A stretch of 64,000 nucleotides of DNA from Sabellastarte sp. h YS-2021. Its lineage: Eukaryota > Annelida > Polychaeta > Sabellida > Sabellidae. The notes below the pieces were generated by a model that made no database searches, was not told the origin of the DNA, and worked only from the letters and a program-made list of their open reading frames with translations. A program made the translations under genes and the position numbers. This document shows, in pieces, positions 31,691 through 43,879 of the stretch. Numbering within the stretch: position 1 is the stretch's first letter; each line of letters opens with the position of its first letter. The stretch is taken from the NCBI GenBank assembly GCA_964017235.1, contig OZ024935.1:6634001-6698000 (forward strand). The letters run 5' to 3'.

Positions 31691-31928
31691 CCTTTACCTA
31701 ATCAGTCCCTGTCAAACCGGCCCCCAGAAAAAAGTATTCTAGTCAAATCGGCCCCTGAAAAATGTTCCTAACTTTATTCTATATCAGTCTATAATTTTGT
31801 GTACATTACCACAGCTAAGTGTTAAAACTAACATAAAACTGAATAAATATTCATTATGTAAAATCTAGCCTCTGTGCAAGACTCAGGTGAAAAGTGTTCT
31901 ATATTATTTCCAGTAATTAAACCTTTTT

Positions 31929-32960
31929 CTACATTTGAGTTAGGGTCTCATGTACCGTTTTACCACTCTGTGTGGTTGGGTCATGATCAAGTTTAGTGTA
32001 GTATTTGGGATCAATAAGTTGTCTGTAGACTACTCTAAAGTAGTCAGTTGTGGTCATTACTGCAACTGCTGACCCCTTGTCAGTCTTTTCGATCAGAATT
32101 TTAGAATTTTGGGGTAATTCTTTAAGACCTATCCACTGTTCTTTTGTGAGGTTGGGTCGTCCTATATTTTTTATCCTGCTTTTCAGCAGTCCATCCTTAA
32201 AAGCCCTTTGAAAAAAAACCTCCAGGGATTGATGAAACCTAGGTGGTTTCCAATCTCTTTTATCCACAAATTTCTTGTGAATATCTTGATATGGGTATGA
32301 CTTTCTTCTAAGTTCATAGCCATAAAGTCTACCATTGCCATTTCATCTTCATTTAGGCCCTGAATTTGTTTATTATCATAGTATAAGTAATCCTTTATTC
32401 AATGTCTGTGGCCTTTGAAATACAGCCAAATCTGAGCCTTACTGGATGGTCCCGGGGTTGGGCAAAAGATCAGGCCTACTTCCAGGGCACTAACCTGTGC
32501 CTTACGCAGGGGTTCATCAGATAAGTTAATGACCTTATGGCCAATTAGACTCTCTATGGTTTTGCCCTTCTGGGAAAATCTAGGGGGGATCTATTTTTGC
32601 CTCCTCCTTGATTTGGTTTAAGATTTCCTGATAGTGGTAGCCTTCATAAGCAATGTGGAATGCCCAGTTGTTCCTGAGGTAAAAAAACTGGATCCGGTGA
32701 GTATGGGGGGCAGTACTCTTCTCTTTGGTGCCGTTGGCTGGTTTGTTATCAGGCTCCTTCAGCTTTAAGGAAACTTCCTTCCTGAAGAATGGCCAAAGTC
32801 TCACTGCTCAATTTGGCCGCTGGTATTGGTGTATCAGTAGTAGGAATATTGAATGCTGTGTCATTTTCCACTTTTAGGTGGTTGATACTGGCTGCCAGGG
32901 CGCTTTCACTGACATTCATGATAACCCAATGGTAACTCCACAGGCAGACTCACTCGTCAC
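31929..32960 (-). pseudogene. Penelope-like N-terminal region
   Basis: It includes NLSDEPLRKAQVSALEVGLIFCPTP (about 32450-32525), as in the region of Penelope proteins before RT. The open frame 31929-32267 contains ILIEKTDKGSAVAVM and RQLIDPKYYTKLDHDPT, the conserved Penelope motif (K..DKGSA.VV....Y......L.D...Y..L..DPT). Frameshifts lie near 32280 and 32580. Confidence 0.75.
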
Positions 32961-32999
32961 TGACAAGTTACTGCTTCAGAAAAAAATTCACGTTGGCCC

Positions 33000-33420
33000 T
33001 GCTACTCTCCTGTAAATTACAGAGTATGCTTTAAAATCTTTAACCTAAAACCTGTACACTGTGACAAAACCACTCCAGTTTTTCAGAGTCTCCACCAAAA
33101 TGGTGAACAATACTTTCAAACCAAAACATATACTCTGGTGAAAAGAACTCCAAGATTGGAAATGGATGAAACGGATTTTTTAAACAGCAATGAATTGAAC
33201 CAACAAAATTAATGTACAGGATGTCAAAATAACAAAACATATGTCTATAAACAAAAGAAAGCACAGTCCCAAAGATACCAGTTGTAATTTCTCTGCTGTT
33301 GTATAGATTTCATGGCTAGTTTTTCCTGTCATAATTAAGTACACACTTTCAATTGACACAAACATGAAGAGGCCAAAGTTCCAAACTATGAACAATGAAC
33401 ATCAATAAACATAAATTAAG
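33000..33420 (-). other. Unassigned overlapping frames with hydrophobic segments
   Basis: The minus frame 33180-33395 has two hydrophobic stretches (GLCFLLFIDICFVIL; LILLVQFIAV), and an overlapping frame at 33040-33264 is aromatic-rich. Neither matches a family I know. AT-rich DNA readily gives such frames, so this is a weak candidate. Confidence 0.15.
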
Positions 33421-33539
33421 TATTTGCAAGCTGTATGGGGATTTATTTTCTACCTGTTTTGGGCATCATTTTTTGGTTACAAATAATGTTATCATCCCAT
33501 AAAAATAAAATCTAGGGCAAAATGCCAGTGGGAAAATTT

Positions 33540-34886
33540 TAAAATGCCAGTAAAACCTGGCATTTTGTCCACCCTCCCCCAAAATTGACGGTTATTTTGC
33601 CCACCTTTTGCAATTATGACCAGCATTTTGTCCAACCTCATACCGTTCCACGCATCTTAAAATCCGCCCATGTTTAGCTTGTTCAGCAGGAAGCTGAACA
33701 AATGGACCAATTACACCTTAACAAATATTATTTAATTACGTAAGTTGTGTCACCCCTGCCATGATCATACAGATAATTCACTACATTATTTGACATTAGG
33801 TGTAACCAGATTAAGGGATAATGTGACTAACAATGACCGCCTAACAACATACCATGCTTCACTGATATACTATTCATATATAAATATCACTATGTTTATC
33901 CATTACTGTTAATTGGGGGGCTGAGTTTGCAAGGGCCAAAATTTTAAGGGACCAGTTTGCCAGAGGCTGAGTTTATAGGGGACTGATTTGCCAAGGGTTG
34001 ATATTCTAAAGGGCTTATTTGTTCAGCCCCCAGGTTTATGACATGTTTCTGGTTCTAGTTTCTGGCAAACAACTGGTTGGAATCCAGTGGGAAACATACC
34101 AATAGCAGTGTAATAATAATCTTGTTGATAATATTACAAAGAGGGTGACAACGTATGACATGTTTCAAAGTGTAATTAGTGGTGTGCAGACAATATCCCA
34201 GTGGACAATAAAAAGTGAACAGTGGACAAAAATTGCTGGTCAAAATTGTGGTGGAAAGAAAGCCTGATGGAAGAATAGCCTGGTATGTATGAAAAACAAG
34301 GAAGAAAAGCCTGGTATTTTATTTGGTTGCTGATGTGAAGACGTTTTATTTATTTTCCCATCATTGCACCATTTTTACATTTTTTTTGGTAAAAAAGTCG
34401 TTTTGTACACATTAAGATCACTGATTAAGTAGAACAAAAACAAAAGTGTATTTCCATGATTTGATAAAAAATCAAAGTAGAATGAAGTAGCAGACAAGCA
34501 TTAATTTATTTGAAGGGTTTTATTGAAGAAAAAAATGAAACACAAAATACATAATTGATAAGTCAGCCAAATTCCTGCCAAAAGTCTCCAACAGACTTCT
34601 CTCCATTTCTCCATACTGAGGTACAGTAGTTTCTTCCATCAATCTTTTGTGACAAAACATGGTTTGGTGATGGGAAAGTAAATACAAAGTCTTTATACCA
34701 CCAACCAAAAATATTTTTTCCATATTTTTTTTAACAGACCAGACTTCTTTCCACAAGTCTTTCTTTCCATCAGGCTTTAATTCAACTGCCAATTTTTCCT
34801 ATAGGTTTTTCTTCCGGGCACCAAAATTGCAACGGCAGACTAACTGCCAGTCAGTTCTGCTGTAGGGTGGACAAAATGCTGGCCCA
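33540..34886. repeat. Possible inverted-repeat element of about 1.3 kb
   Basis: The words CCTGGCATTTTGTCCACCC (about 33556) and ACCAGCATTTTGTCCAACC (about 33619) are matched in inverted form by GGGTGGACAAAATGCTGG at about 34865. This could mark the ends of a DNA element, but the arms are short and no target duplication was identified. No transposase was recognised inside. Confidence 0.35.
33900..34035 (+). repeat. Short degenerate phrase repeat
   Basis: Repeating words such as GGGCTGAGTTTGCAAGGG, GGGACCAGTTTGCCAGAGG and GGGGACTGATTTGCCAAGGG recur at about 30-40 base spacing. Similar phrase-like arrays occur near 31690-31765, 36366-36445, 36985-37210 and 39655-39905. Confidence 0.55.
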
Positions 34887-35139
34887 ATTAATAGAGATAC
34901 TGAATGCTGATCTTATGAAATCATTGGAGATACTTGATTCCACCCTTATAAAATTATTTAGTAAAATGGCACTACACATATGAAATACCTGGTAACATGA
35001 TCCAGGTAGAAGGGTGGACATTGACAACTGTCTGAAGAAATTAATTATTCAAATCTTTGAAATATTTATTCATGTAAATAATATTAATTACTTATAATAT
35101 AATAAAGTGCCTTTATTTTATTCCCCCAAGAATCTAAGC
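34887..35139. other. No gene seen
   Basis: AT-rich spacer between the possible inverted-repeat element and the LINE fragment. Confidence 0.4.
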
Positions 35140-35820
35140 TAATCTACCAGAGGGGCGGTCAAGGTTGGTAATTCAGAGTTGTGGGTGCAACTGAAGAGAA
35201 GGGGGAAAATTAGAGATAAAGATTGGAGTTTTCAAATGTTTCCTTAAGGAAGTGACAGAGGTGATGTTTCTTATTTTAAATGGCAGAGAGTTCCAAAGAG
35301 CAGGTGCATAATAACAAAAGGAATTTGAAAAATGTTTCTGTGATTTGTGAACTCTATGGTCAAAGGTGGGGGTGTGAAGGAACTTAAGTTTAGGGCTGCT
35401 TTGTCTAGTATTTCTAGAAGAGGTGTAGGGGTGAATTAATTCACTAAGGTAAGCTGGTTGGCCATGTATTAGAATTTTATATGTGATAAGGCCTATTTTA
35501 AATTGTACCCTATACTTGACTGGGGGCCAATGAAGTTTTTTTTAATTGGGGGGGGGGGGGGGGGTGATGTGAGAAAACTTAGAGGAGTAAGTGACAACCC
35601 CACAGAGTGATTTTTGGAGGCGCTGCAATCTTCTTAGCTCAAAATCAGTGAGTGATGCAAAAAGGGAATTGGAGTAGTCCAATCTGCTGCTCACCAAAGC
35701 ATTTGCCAGAAACACTGATATTTTAAGGTTCTGGAAGAGAAGAATTCTGTAAAAGTCTCTTGCATGAACTCTGGTGGAATTTATGACTTGGGACACGTGG
35801 TGAGAGAGAGAGATAAGTCA
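35140..35820 (-). mobile_element. CR1/L2-type LINE fragment, 3' end
   Basis: The minus strand encodes [50 protein letters not shown], then HWPPVKYRVQFKIGLITYK and a terminal LRKHLKTPIFIS. It begins near 35810 and ends near 35140, so only the C-terminal part of the ORF remains. A 16-base G run (about 35549-35564) interrupts it. Confidence 0.8.
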
Positions 35821-36365
35821 AACACCACTCCCAGGTTCCCAAGAACTACTTTAATTTTGCCCACCAGCAATATGTCTCGGATTTTTAATAAGCATACATG
35901 AAAAAATATATTGATGCTCTAATCCATTTCTTTCATGTAGTGAATCCTCTCTTGTTGATGGAATTATAATTTTTGTGATATTTGTCTAACATATTCCTGG
36001 TGTTGTACGTCAAGAAAAATAATTGTCATTAATGTCTGCTATTGTTGGGGATACTCTATTCCACTTAAGCTGAATTATGGAGGGAAGCACAGGATTGTGT
36101 TTGGTACAGACGATAGGAAAATCCACAGCTGTCCAGACAAAAAGACATTACAATGGAAATAAATCTTCGATCAATACAGAATGTCTAGGGATACTTCATG
36201 CTGCCTAAAGGGCCTAAAGCCCAATGAATGCATGTGTGCTGTGATGCAGCACAGTGAGAAAACTAAAACAGAAAGGAATGCTACACTGCTTTTATTTATT
36301 TATTTATTTACCCATTTATTTATTTATTCAGATGACACATACAGTATACCTTATGTGGTGTACAT
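35821..36365. other. No gene seen
   Basis: A TTTA/TTAT-type simple repeat lies at about 36290-36330 just beyond. No frame is supported. Confidence 0.4.
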
Positions 36366-37210
36366 TTTCACCCAGAGTTTTAGAAAAGTAGTCATTTCAC
36401 CCAAGTCATTTTACCGAAATTTACTTTTCACCTACATGTTTTATATTTAAGACACAGGATTCTGGCACGCCATCTTTATTAAGCAATTTATATTTGAAAT
36501 ACAAGTAAATTTATATTTATTAAGTAGTATACTGGACTCTTATTGACAATAACTCGTGCATCCAAAGCTTTTTTGAAAAATATTTTTAGCAAAATGTTCC
36601 TTTTTCACAATTTGGGAGACATGGCTTTGGATGAAAATAACCCTCAGAAAAAATTTGGGAGAAATTAATTTGGTGATAATAATTACATTCTTCTTACACT
36701 CATTAAACAAGTAAAATTACATAGTTAAATATGTGATACACATACCTTTAGTTTGGATGGGGAAAAATAATGATTATGATAATGATCAAAATAATGATTA
36801 ACAGGCAAAAAAAGTTTTCAAAAAAATATATTTTGTGTCATTGATCATAAATAACACACTGTATTTTACTAATATTTCTACTTATTGTAGGCAGGTACCA
36901 AATCAACTGCACAATTACTTACTTCGAGCCCAAGGAAAGGATTTTAAATCACTCAAGCTGCTGTAAAGTGTGGTGTACGTTCATTTCGTCACACTTGATT
37001 TCGTCACACTTGATTTCACCACAGGGCGGCACATTGATCTTGCCACACATTTTTTTTGCTACACTTTGTTGCTTCTGGTATTGCAATTACGATTTTCAAC
37101 ATGAAAAAGATACACTTTTTATCCCAGATTGTTGCTTTGTTGCTCTAGTTTGTTGCCTTTTTGCCAAACCTTGTTGCACTTTTACCACACATTGTTGCTG
37201 TTGTTACTTA
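36366..37210 (+). repeat. Phrase-like degenerate repeats (TTTCACCC / TTCGTCACACTTGATTT / TTGTTGC)
   Basis: Part 36366-36445 repeats TTTCACCCA-like words. Part 36985-37025 has TTCGTCACACTTGATTT twice in tandem and then TTCACCACA. Part 37030-37205 repeats CACATT/CTTTGTTGC words. These are low-order periodic sequences, not coding. Lines 36446-36984 between them show nothing else. Confidence 0.5.
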
Positions 37211-37937
37211 TGGCTTTTAAATTTTTTTTTACTTCATAAATTTCATATTGATTTTTATTAATTAGTAACAGCTTTAAATTTAATGGTGAAAAAAGTTAAA
37301 CTTTTATTTCACATAATATTTATGTCAGTTTTTGCCACATTTTACATTAACAATAAATGTAGAAGCCACATCACCAGTGCATTTAGGATTATTCTTAATG
37401 AAGGAAGGGGTTAATATGAAACAGGTTATTTGTTTTTATAATCTACTATGATGTCCACCAAGGGCAGCAACATCACTCACATCAATTGACAATGAATGCA
37501 GAAGCCTTATCAGTACTGCTATCGTTATATTTAATTAGGGAAAACACCAAAATCACTAAGCATCTTTTTATAATAATTAATCATCAAATAATAATTAAGC
37601 TCAGTGAAACCATCCATGGCTCAAGATGCAGTTGGTAATCATCCAATGAAAAGGAACCAGAAAGTCTACGCTAATCAACAGAAAAGACCTGAAAGATTAG
37701 TGAAGAGTTTCATTGAAAACAAAAAGATATCCCTGCTTTCTTACAAGGAGTAGGAAAAAAACTTATACTCCAACTGTTAAGGCTATATAGAACTGACTAA
37801 TTATAAAAAATAGTTGTGTTTATGAGTTCTTTTTGAATTATTTCTGTTGCCATAGTACTATAGTAATATTAAGTCATTATTGAATTTGATGTAAACGTTA
37901 TTTGTGATTTTTGTTTCGTGTTTTTAAATAACTAGTC
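37211..37937. other. No gene seen
   Basis: AT-rich sequence without a recognised feature. Confidence 0.4.
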
Positions 37938-38293
37938 CTATTGTTACGATCCGACGAACCACATTATTATCCGACGGACCATAAACATGACCTGACAAAC
38001 AATAAGTTACCCTTTAATATTTTAATAGTAGAATGTTAAACATACATACATATATTTGCAAATGTTTTACCGTATTGTTGCAGCTTAAATTGTCCTTAGT
38101 GCATTATATACTTTGATTGTTCTACATGTGCATGTATTGTCTGGGAGTTGTCATATTGGTATGAGAAACTCAAAATGTCTGTGTTTCTGGGGAAATTAAT
38201 TGGTGTCCAATATTTCGGGCAAGTTTTGGCCAATAGGGGGGGGAATTTATCATGCAGACTTTTGAAGGTCAAGGTTTTGATCCAGCTTTTTGG

Positions 38294-38301
38294 TATAAAA
38301 G
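38294..38301 (+). promoter_or_regulatory. TATA box of the solo LTR
   Basis: TATAAAAG lies 353 bases into the LTR, followed by GC-richer sequence. This is a good match to an RNA polymerase II core promoter; transcription start expected about 30 bases downstream. Confidence 0.6.
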
Positions 38302-38673
38302 GCCATGCAGATAGACATTCTGCCTGGTTTGACAGCACTCCCCAAGGAGTTCACTAGTGACTATTCACTGAGGAAACTGCATTGCAGAATGGCTTCAAGA
38401 TACCTGCCAAGAAGCAGGTGAGATATTTTTTTACCTTTATTTCCTAAAATTAAAGATGAGGGTTAGTGTTTGTTAAACCAGCCCCAAGTTTTACTGGGTT
38501 TGTAAATTTGTAGATATTTTGGTGTGGGAAATGTTAGAAATGCTAGAATAAAGTAGTTTTGGGCATTTTGATACAAATTTAATATTGCTTCAACTTCATA
38601 CCAGTTCAAGTAAATGTTAAAGGATTTGTAAAGTAAATGTTAAATCTTTTCCAGTATTTATTTTGCTAAGCTA

Positions 38674-38679
38674 AATAAA
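38674..38679 (+). promoter_or_regulatory. Polyadenylation signal of the solo LTR
   Basis: AATAAA lies 55 bases before the LTR end and about 375 bases after the TATA box, a plausible R-region boundary. Confidence 0.5.
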
Positions 38680-38738
38680 TGTTTTCCTGTTTAACAAGAT
38701 CTTTATTTCCAACTGAACCCTTTGGTACGTTACACTAT

Positions 38739-39654
38739 GATATACCAGGCACATTGTTGTTATTATACACATTTTTATTATACATGTTTCTTTTTGTGTT
38801 ACTGGCAATGTAAAACTTAAAATGACTGAACTGTGGAATGTGTACATTCAATGGCTAAAATCATTGAATGTGTAAATTCAATGACCCAAGGCATGGAATG
38901 TATGAATAATTAAATATGAAAAGCTGACATTGATGGCAAAGACTTAGTTTATAACCTTTATTGCATATTTTTAGCATAATAATAAGCAATCAAATTACTT
39001 GGAATAAAATTGTTACATTTCAGGAATTGACATAAAAAAGGATCAGTCTACTACATTAAAATTAATAAACATAAATGTCACAAATTTCATTGCATTATTT
39101 ATGATTTCAGAGAAATTCTTAAATGATGAATCAAGCCTTTTTGATCAAAGCCTTTACAAAACTTTATCATAAGCTTTACCTTAATCCACAAATATGAAAA
39201 TATTTGGGCTCTCAATGAAGGAATGAAATAGAAGTCATTCAAGCCTGAGTTGTTATTTTGTGGTCTTTATGTGACAGCAATTAATTTGTCTCATACAGTG
39301 TGAAGTTTGGGGATTTAATTGTAATAAGTCCAATAGTGGCAACCCAGTATTGTAAGAGAGGTTCAATATAATTAGAAAACAGATTAAGATAAACATTATT
39401 TTTAAAGAACAAAACAGTTTTTGTTATAGAAGGAATGCCAAATTCTGTACTACATGACTCTTTGATTACCCTCAGCTCCCAAAGTAGAGGGGTAAGCTTT
39501 TTTGATTGTGAGTCTGTCTGCAGAAAATTAAAAAAAATTATGGATCAGTTGTGTGTCATATTTTGACAAAAGATGGGGTTTACCTGTGGCTCAGCCCTCC
39601 TCAAAGATGATCTGGTCAAATGATTTTCCCACCAGTGATTTCACCAGTTTTGGC
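38739..39654. other. No gene seen
   Basis: AT-rich. A phrase of the type GGAATGTGTA.ATTCAATG recurs two to three times at about 38830-38905. Confidence 0.4.
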
Positions 39655-39905
39655 AGCATGCTACCCCTATTTAACTGGAAATAGAAAAATGGGCCTTCTT
39701 AAAACTGAGCTGGAAAACTGGACTCCTACAAAATTAGCCTCCCCTAAATTTCCGGGGTTGGAAAAATGGTCTTCCCAAAATTGATTTTAATGATAATGGA
39801 AAATAACTTCAGCGAGGTCAATTTTCCACTGTCAAAATTTTCCAATAGGCCATTTTCCAGGAAGTCAGTTTCTCGGGAGGCCAAACTCCAGCAGGTCAAT
39901 TATCC
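39655..39905 (+). repeat. Phrase-like degenerate repeat
   Basis: Repeated words combine GGAAAA(T/C)TGG, GGCC(T/A)TC and TTTTCCA in varying order at about 25-35 base spacing. It is similar in style to the arrays at 33900-34035 and 36985-37210. Confidence 0.45.
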
Positions 39906-40295
39906 TGGATTCCTATTTAACTGTCTATTACACTTAGTCGACCAATATCTATATTTGTGATATACTTAAAAAACACCCTAAAAACCCCCACCCTTAAAAT
40001 TACCCCCACCTCACTTTTTATAATAACACCTTTAATGTCTGCTTTTCTAGAATAACTTTGTCTTTCCTGCAAAAACATTAAAATTGTTATTGTAAAAAGT
40101 GGGTTTTCATGCCCCTGTTAATTATTAAGGCTGGGTTTTTATGGGTTTGCCAAAACAGTGTTTTTTATGGTGGGTTTTTTATGGTGGATCTAGCTTCTTC
40201 AGATCCTGTACACTGATAAAAATAATGGCTTCTTGCTCCCTTTTCTTCAAATGTAGGATGCCTGCACTTTGAACTCAATAGGTTTCATCAAAACA
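39906..40295. other. No gene seen
   Basis: Contains GGGTTTTTATGG-like words. Bases 40262-40305 resemble 46468-46513 (see findings). Confidence 0.4.
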
Positions 40296-40589
40296 TCCCT
40301 CCTATTATTATTATTTATTCATTTATTATAGTGACATGCACCTAAAATGCCCAGCCCATATGGGCTTATAAGTCACTTTTAGTACAAAGATATAGTTACA
40401 CATGTGGTTGTTTTTCCAATACAAAAATAATATAATCACACAGTCATTAAATATGTACATGTTTATAAACATTTAATACTGTTATAACAATGAAGTATTA
40501 CAGACAGAAATCACTGAATAAAACAGACCAAACTGATATTTTTTGAAAAATGGAAATATAGTTATAAGAACAATAACAAATTAACATAA

Positions 40590-41760
40590 ATCATTAGCTG
40601 ATTATCATTTTTTCCCTTATTTTTGTTGAGCTCTTTATTTATTGATAATTTTTTTACAAATATTCCATGAGTCCTAAAGATAAATAATTAGAGGTTTTTC
40701 AAAATTATTAAATATCAAAGACAATTGTTCCTCATTAGGGATGTTTAAGAAATCTTTGTAAACTTGTGTTATTTTAGTAAACAATAATTTTCTTTGTTCT
40801 TCATACATGGGACAATGACATAAAAAGTGAATTTCATCTTCTACTGAATTCATACTGCAAACCAGACATATTCATTCTTCTACATTGAGTTTTCTGTAAG
40901 TTTTTGATGTAGGATCCTTGGTTAAGTGGTAACGACCAGTTTCTATGTGCAACACCAGTCCTAAATTGTGCAAAGAGTGATCTTTTCAATTTAGGCATAA
41001 AACTTTGAAGATAATTGGCTGGCTGTAGATCAGTTTTAAACATCTCATAATTTCTAAGTTTTGGCTTTGATTTCACATCTGCTCTCCACTTTTTTTCTGC
41101 TAAATTGAACAATTTTGATTTTAATATTTTGAGATTAACTATATTCTGATGCATAAAGTCTTCTGTCATATCCAAATAACTGAAAATATTTTTAACACTT
41201 TCTGACCAGTTTGATTCATGATTTTAAGATCCCACAGGAACACTACTTTAGTTAACCAGCACTTATCCATTTTTTGAAGTCTATTCCAAAATCTGATTGC
41301 ACATAAATATCTCCTAAACTTACACGGTAACCAACCCATGTCCCCATTTAGAGCAGGAACAGGGGTGAACCCATGCACTCCCAGAAAATATTACATAGCC
41401 CTATTTTGAACAAGATCACATTCTGGTGCTTTAGTATGGGCCCATATTGAAGAACAGTAATCAAGAATTGTAGAAAATTGGGAAGTATACATCTTTGTGT
41501 ATGTTTTATATCTTACACCTTTAAGGTGTTTGAATTTTTACAGCAATGAACCCAGTGCTCGCCCCCTGAGTCAGCCAGTGTCTTGATACAACAGTTAAAT
41601 TTTAAATGGGGATCTAAATATATTCCTAAGTACTTAGAAGATTCACAGTATTGAACGGGCGTATCCCCAAAACTAAAGTTAACATTTTTTCTGTTTTTTC
41701 TTATTGGGCCTAAAATGCATAATCTTAGATTTTTCAACATTTATATTCAGTTTCCATTTA
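40590..41760 (-). pseudogene. C-terminal part of that LINE's RT protein
   Basis: After the nested insertion the frame resumes with WKLNINVEKSKIMHF, then KYLGIYLDPHLKFN (about 41630), PVPALNGDMGWLP (about 41340), KSKLFNLAEKKWRADVKS and FMPKLKRSLFAQFRTGVA (about 40970). The segments align in order with the post-palm region of LINE RTs. Several frameshifts are present. Confidence 0.7.
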
Positions 41761-41762
41761 TA

Positions 41763-42548
41763 ATCTAATCTAATCTAATCTACTGCTTTGCAAGCACAAT
41801 ATCTTCCCCACGAAGGGGAACTCAGTGTGCTAACCAAACAAAATCATAATCTTAGGGGAGTCGAGGGGCATTCAAGGTCGGCAATCCAGGATTGTGGGTG
41901 TGACCGGGAGGGAAGAAAGACTAAGTTGGGAAGCTAGAGCTGAAGAGGTGAGTTTTAAGGTGCTTCCTAAAGGATGCAACAGAGGGACTATTTCTTACAT
42001 GGAAAGGGAAAGAGTTCCAAAGGGAAGGGGCATAGTGACTAAAGGAGTTAGAAAAGTGTTTTATTGACTTGTGAACTCTGCGATCAAAGGTGGGGGTTTG
42101 AAGGAACTTGAGTTTCAGGGTACTTGGCCTTGTGTTTCTGGAAGAGGAGTAGGGGTGGATTAATTCTCTTAGGTAAACTGTTGACCCTGGTTGAGAATTT
42201 TGTATGTAATAAGACCAATTTTGAATTTTACCCTGTATCTGACTGGTAGCCAATGGAGTCTTTTATTTGAGGGGTAATGTGAAAGACTTTAGAGGAATGG
42301 GTGACAATCCTGCACAGTGAATTTTGGAGTAGCTGCAATCTCCTTAACTCAAAATCAATGAGGGATAAGAAGAGTGAATTGCAGTAGTCCAGCCTGCTGC
42401 TAACCAAAGCATTCGCTAGCAGGACTGATGTATTCATGTCTAAAAGGGGACGAATTCTGTATAGGTCTCTTGTCTGTACTCTAGTGGACTTAATGACCTG
42501 TGACACGTGGTTTGAGAAATTGAAATTAGAGTCAAACACCACTCTTGT
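41763..42548 (-). mobile_element. Nested CR1/L2-type LINE, 5' truncated
   Basis: The minus strand encodes [38 protein letters not shown], then SPSVASFRKHLKTHLFSSS. The 3' UTR has a CCCC..GGGG hairpin and a tail of TTAGA units, seen on the + strand as TCTAATCTAATCTAATCTA at 41762-41780. Its junctions cut the RT frame of the surrounding LINE between LLDI and WKLNIN. Confidence 0.8.
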
Positions 42549-43349
42549 GTAATATCTAGAAGGGTTTGCAGATCTTTTTCATTTTCTGCTAGTAAAACAA
42601 TGTCATCTGCATATAGCAATATACATATTGTATGACCATCTACATTTACCCAAATATTATTTTCTATTAATGTCAGAGCTAAGTCATTTATGTACAAACA
42701 GAAAATAATTGGTGACAGGTTATCACCCTGTTTTACACCCAATGTTACTGGAAACTGAATAAGCTGAAATGCGCTTATTTAGTATTGAAGAGTAAACTTT
42801 TGATAAACAAGAGATTAAACTAATCCCATGGTAGTTTAAAGGTGTGTAACGGTCTTTTATGCCAGGTTTTGGAATGGGTGTGATAACTGATTTAAGCCAT
42901 ATTGATGGGACAAGACCGCTGCCAAAACATTTTTGAAAAAATTTTAGCAACTACATTGTAAGGGACTTGTTTTTTATTATTTCATTAGGTATATTATCCC
43001 AACCAACAGACTTTTTCTTTTGTAGTTTCTTTATTACTTTTTCAACCTCGTCATACATGACAGGCTTATTAAGTGGGTCATCCAATATATTAAAATCAAA
43101 GTATGGTGATTGTTCTAATATGTATTTTTGTTTTAAAACATTCTCATAGAAATAATGATCATAGTCATCATGATTTGGTTTGCTGTAAAGTTTTTCAAAA
43201 CCATCCTTCCATTTCTTCATAAATGTATCTATTTCAGATGTATGATTACCATTGACCATCACTGTTGTAGGTATTTCCTGTTTTCCATGGGGACCTAACT
43301 CAAATCCAAAATTGCTTAGGATTAGCAGTATTGATATTTTTTGTTTCAT
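42549..43349 (-). pseudogene. RT domain of the 40.3-45.5 kb LINE
   Basis: Read downward from 43349: KKKSVGWDNIPNEIIKNK, then IWLKSVITPIPKPGIKDRY, YHGISLISCLSKVYSSILNKR, GVKQGDNLSPIIFCLYINDL and LLYADDIVLLAENEKD. These are RT blocks 1-5 in order, with frameshifts at about 42950 and 42730. The catalytic YADD is intact. Confidence 0.8.
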
Positions 43350-43879
43350 TAATTAAATTCTTCTTGTGATTACGCTGACATTTTCTGAGATGTCTATCAA
43401 AATTATTTCTAGCTATTTCATAGTCTGCCCTTGCTCTTTGCTTTTGCTTGCCTAGAATGACATTTTTAAGTAGTGTTTCTCTAACCTACACATATATTTC
43501 CAGAGTGCAGTTATTCCAGTATGGTTTACTAAATTTACACAGTTTACAGGTTTTAGATTTTACATGTTTGACATCTAAATATTTATCCATTTCTGCAAAA
43601 AATCTTTTCAGTGAGTTCTTTATATATCCTATCAACATTTTCTTGAGAAGCTGACCTTTGCTCAATGCATTCAATTAGATTATCTAATGTTTTTTTCCAA
43701 ATATCTGAACTCATAAAGTTTTCTGAAATAGGGTCTACCTTATATCTTTTGTGCAACTGGTTAAAAGATTTAAGATCACTTTCAGTATGTGACATCTTAT
43801 TTGATACTTTTGGAGGTAAAGTGACACTTTCAATATATGACAATTTAAATTTACCATAAAGAATAGAATGATCTGGAAT

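Larger units (their letters stand above)
31350..32960 (-). mobile_element. Penelope-like element, RT core deleted
   Basis: The minus-strand order is an N-terminal Penelope domain (about 32960-31929), a missing RT core, then a GIY-YIG endonuclease remnant (about 31680-31400). Penelope-like elements couple an unusual RT with a GIY-YIG endonuclease. The RT catalytic region expected between 31929 and about 31690 is replaced by short unrelated sequence. Confidence 0.75.
37942..38734 (+). mobile_element. Solo LTR, 793 bp
   Basis: It starts TGTTACGATCCGACG and ends GGTACGTTACA, with TG..CA termini, and is flanked by the 4-base duplication CTAT (37938-37941 and 38735-38738). Inside, a TATA box and a polyadenylation signal lie in + orientation. 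No primer site or internal region follows, so it is what remains after recombination between two LTRs. A 4-base duplication fits Ty3/gypsy. It is unlike the LTR at 9544-10442. Confidence 0.8.

Noticed and set aside
36968-37261. 97-codon Cys-rich + frame
   Set aside because: Comes from TTGTTGC/TGTTGC words of a degenerate repeat; not a cysteine-rich peptide gene.
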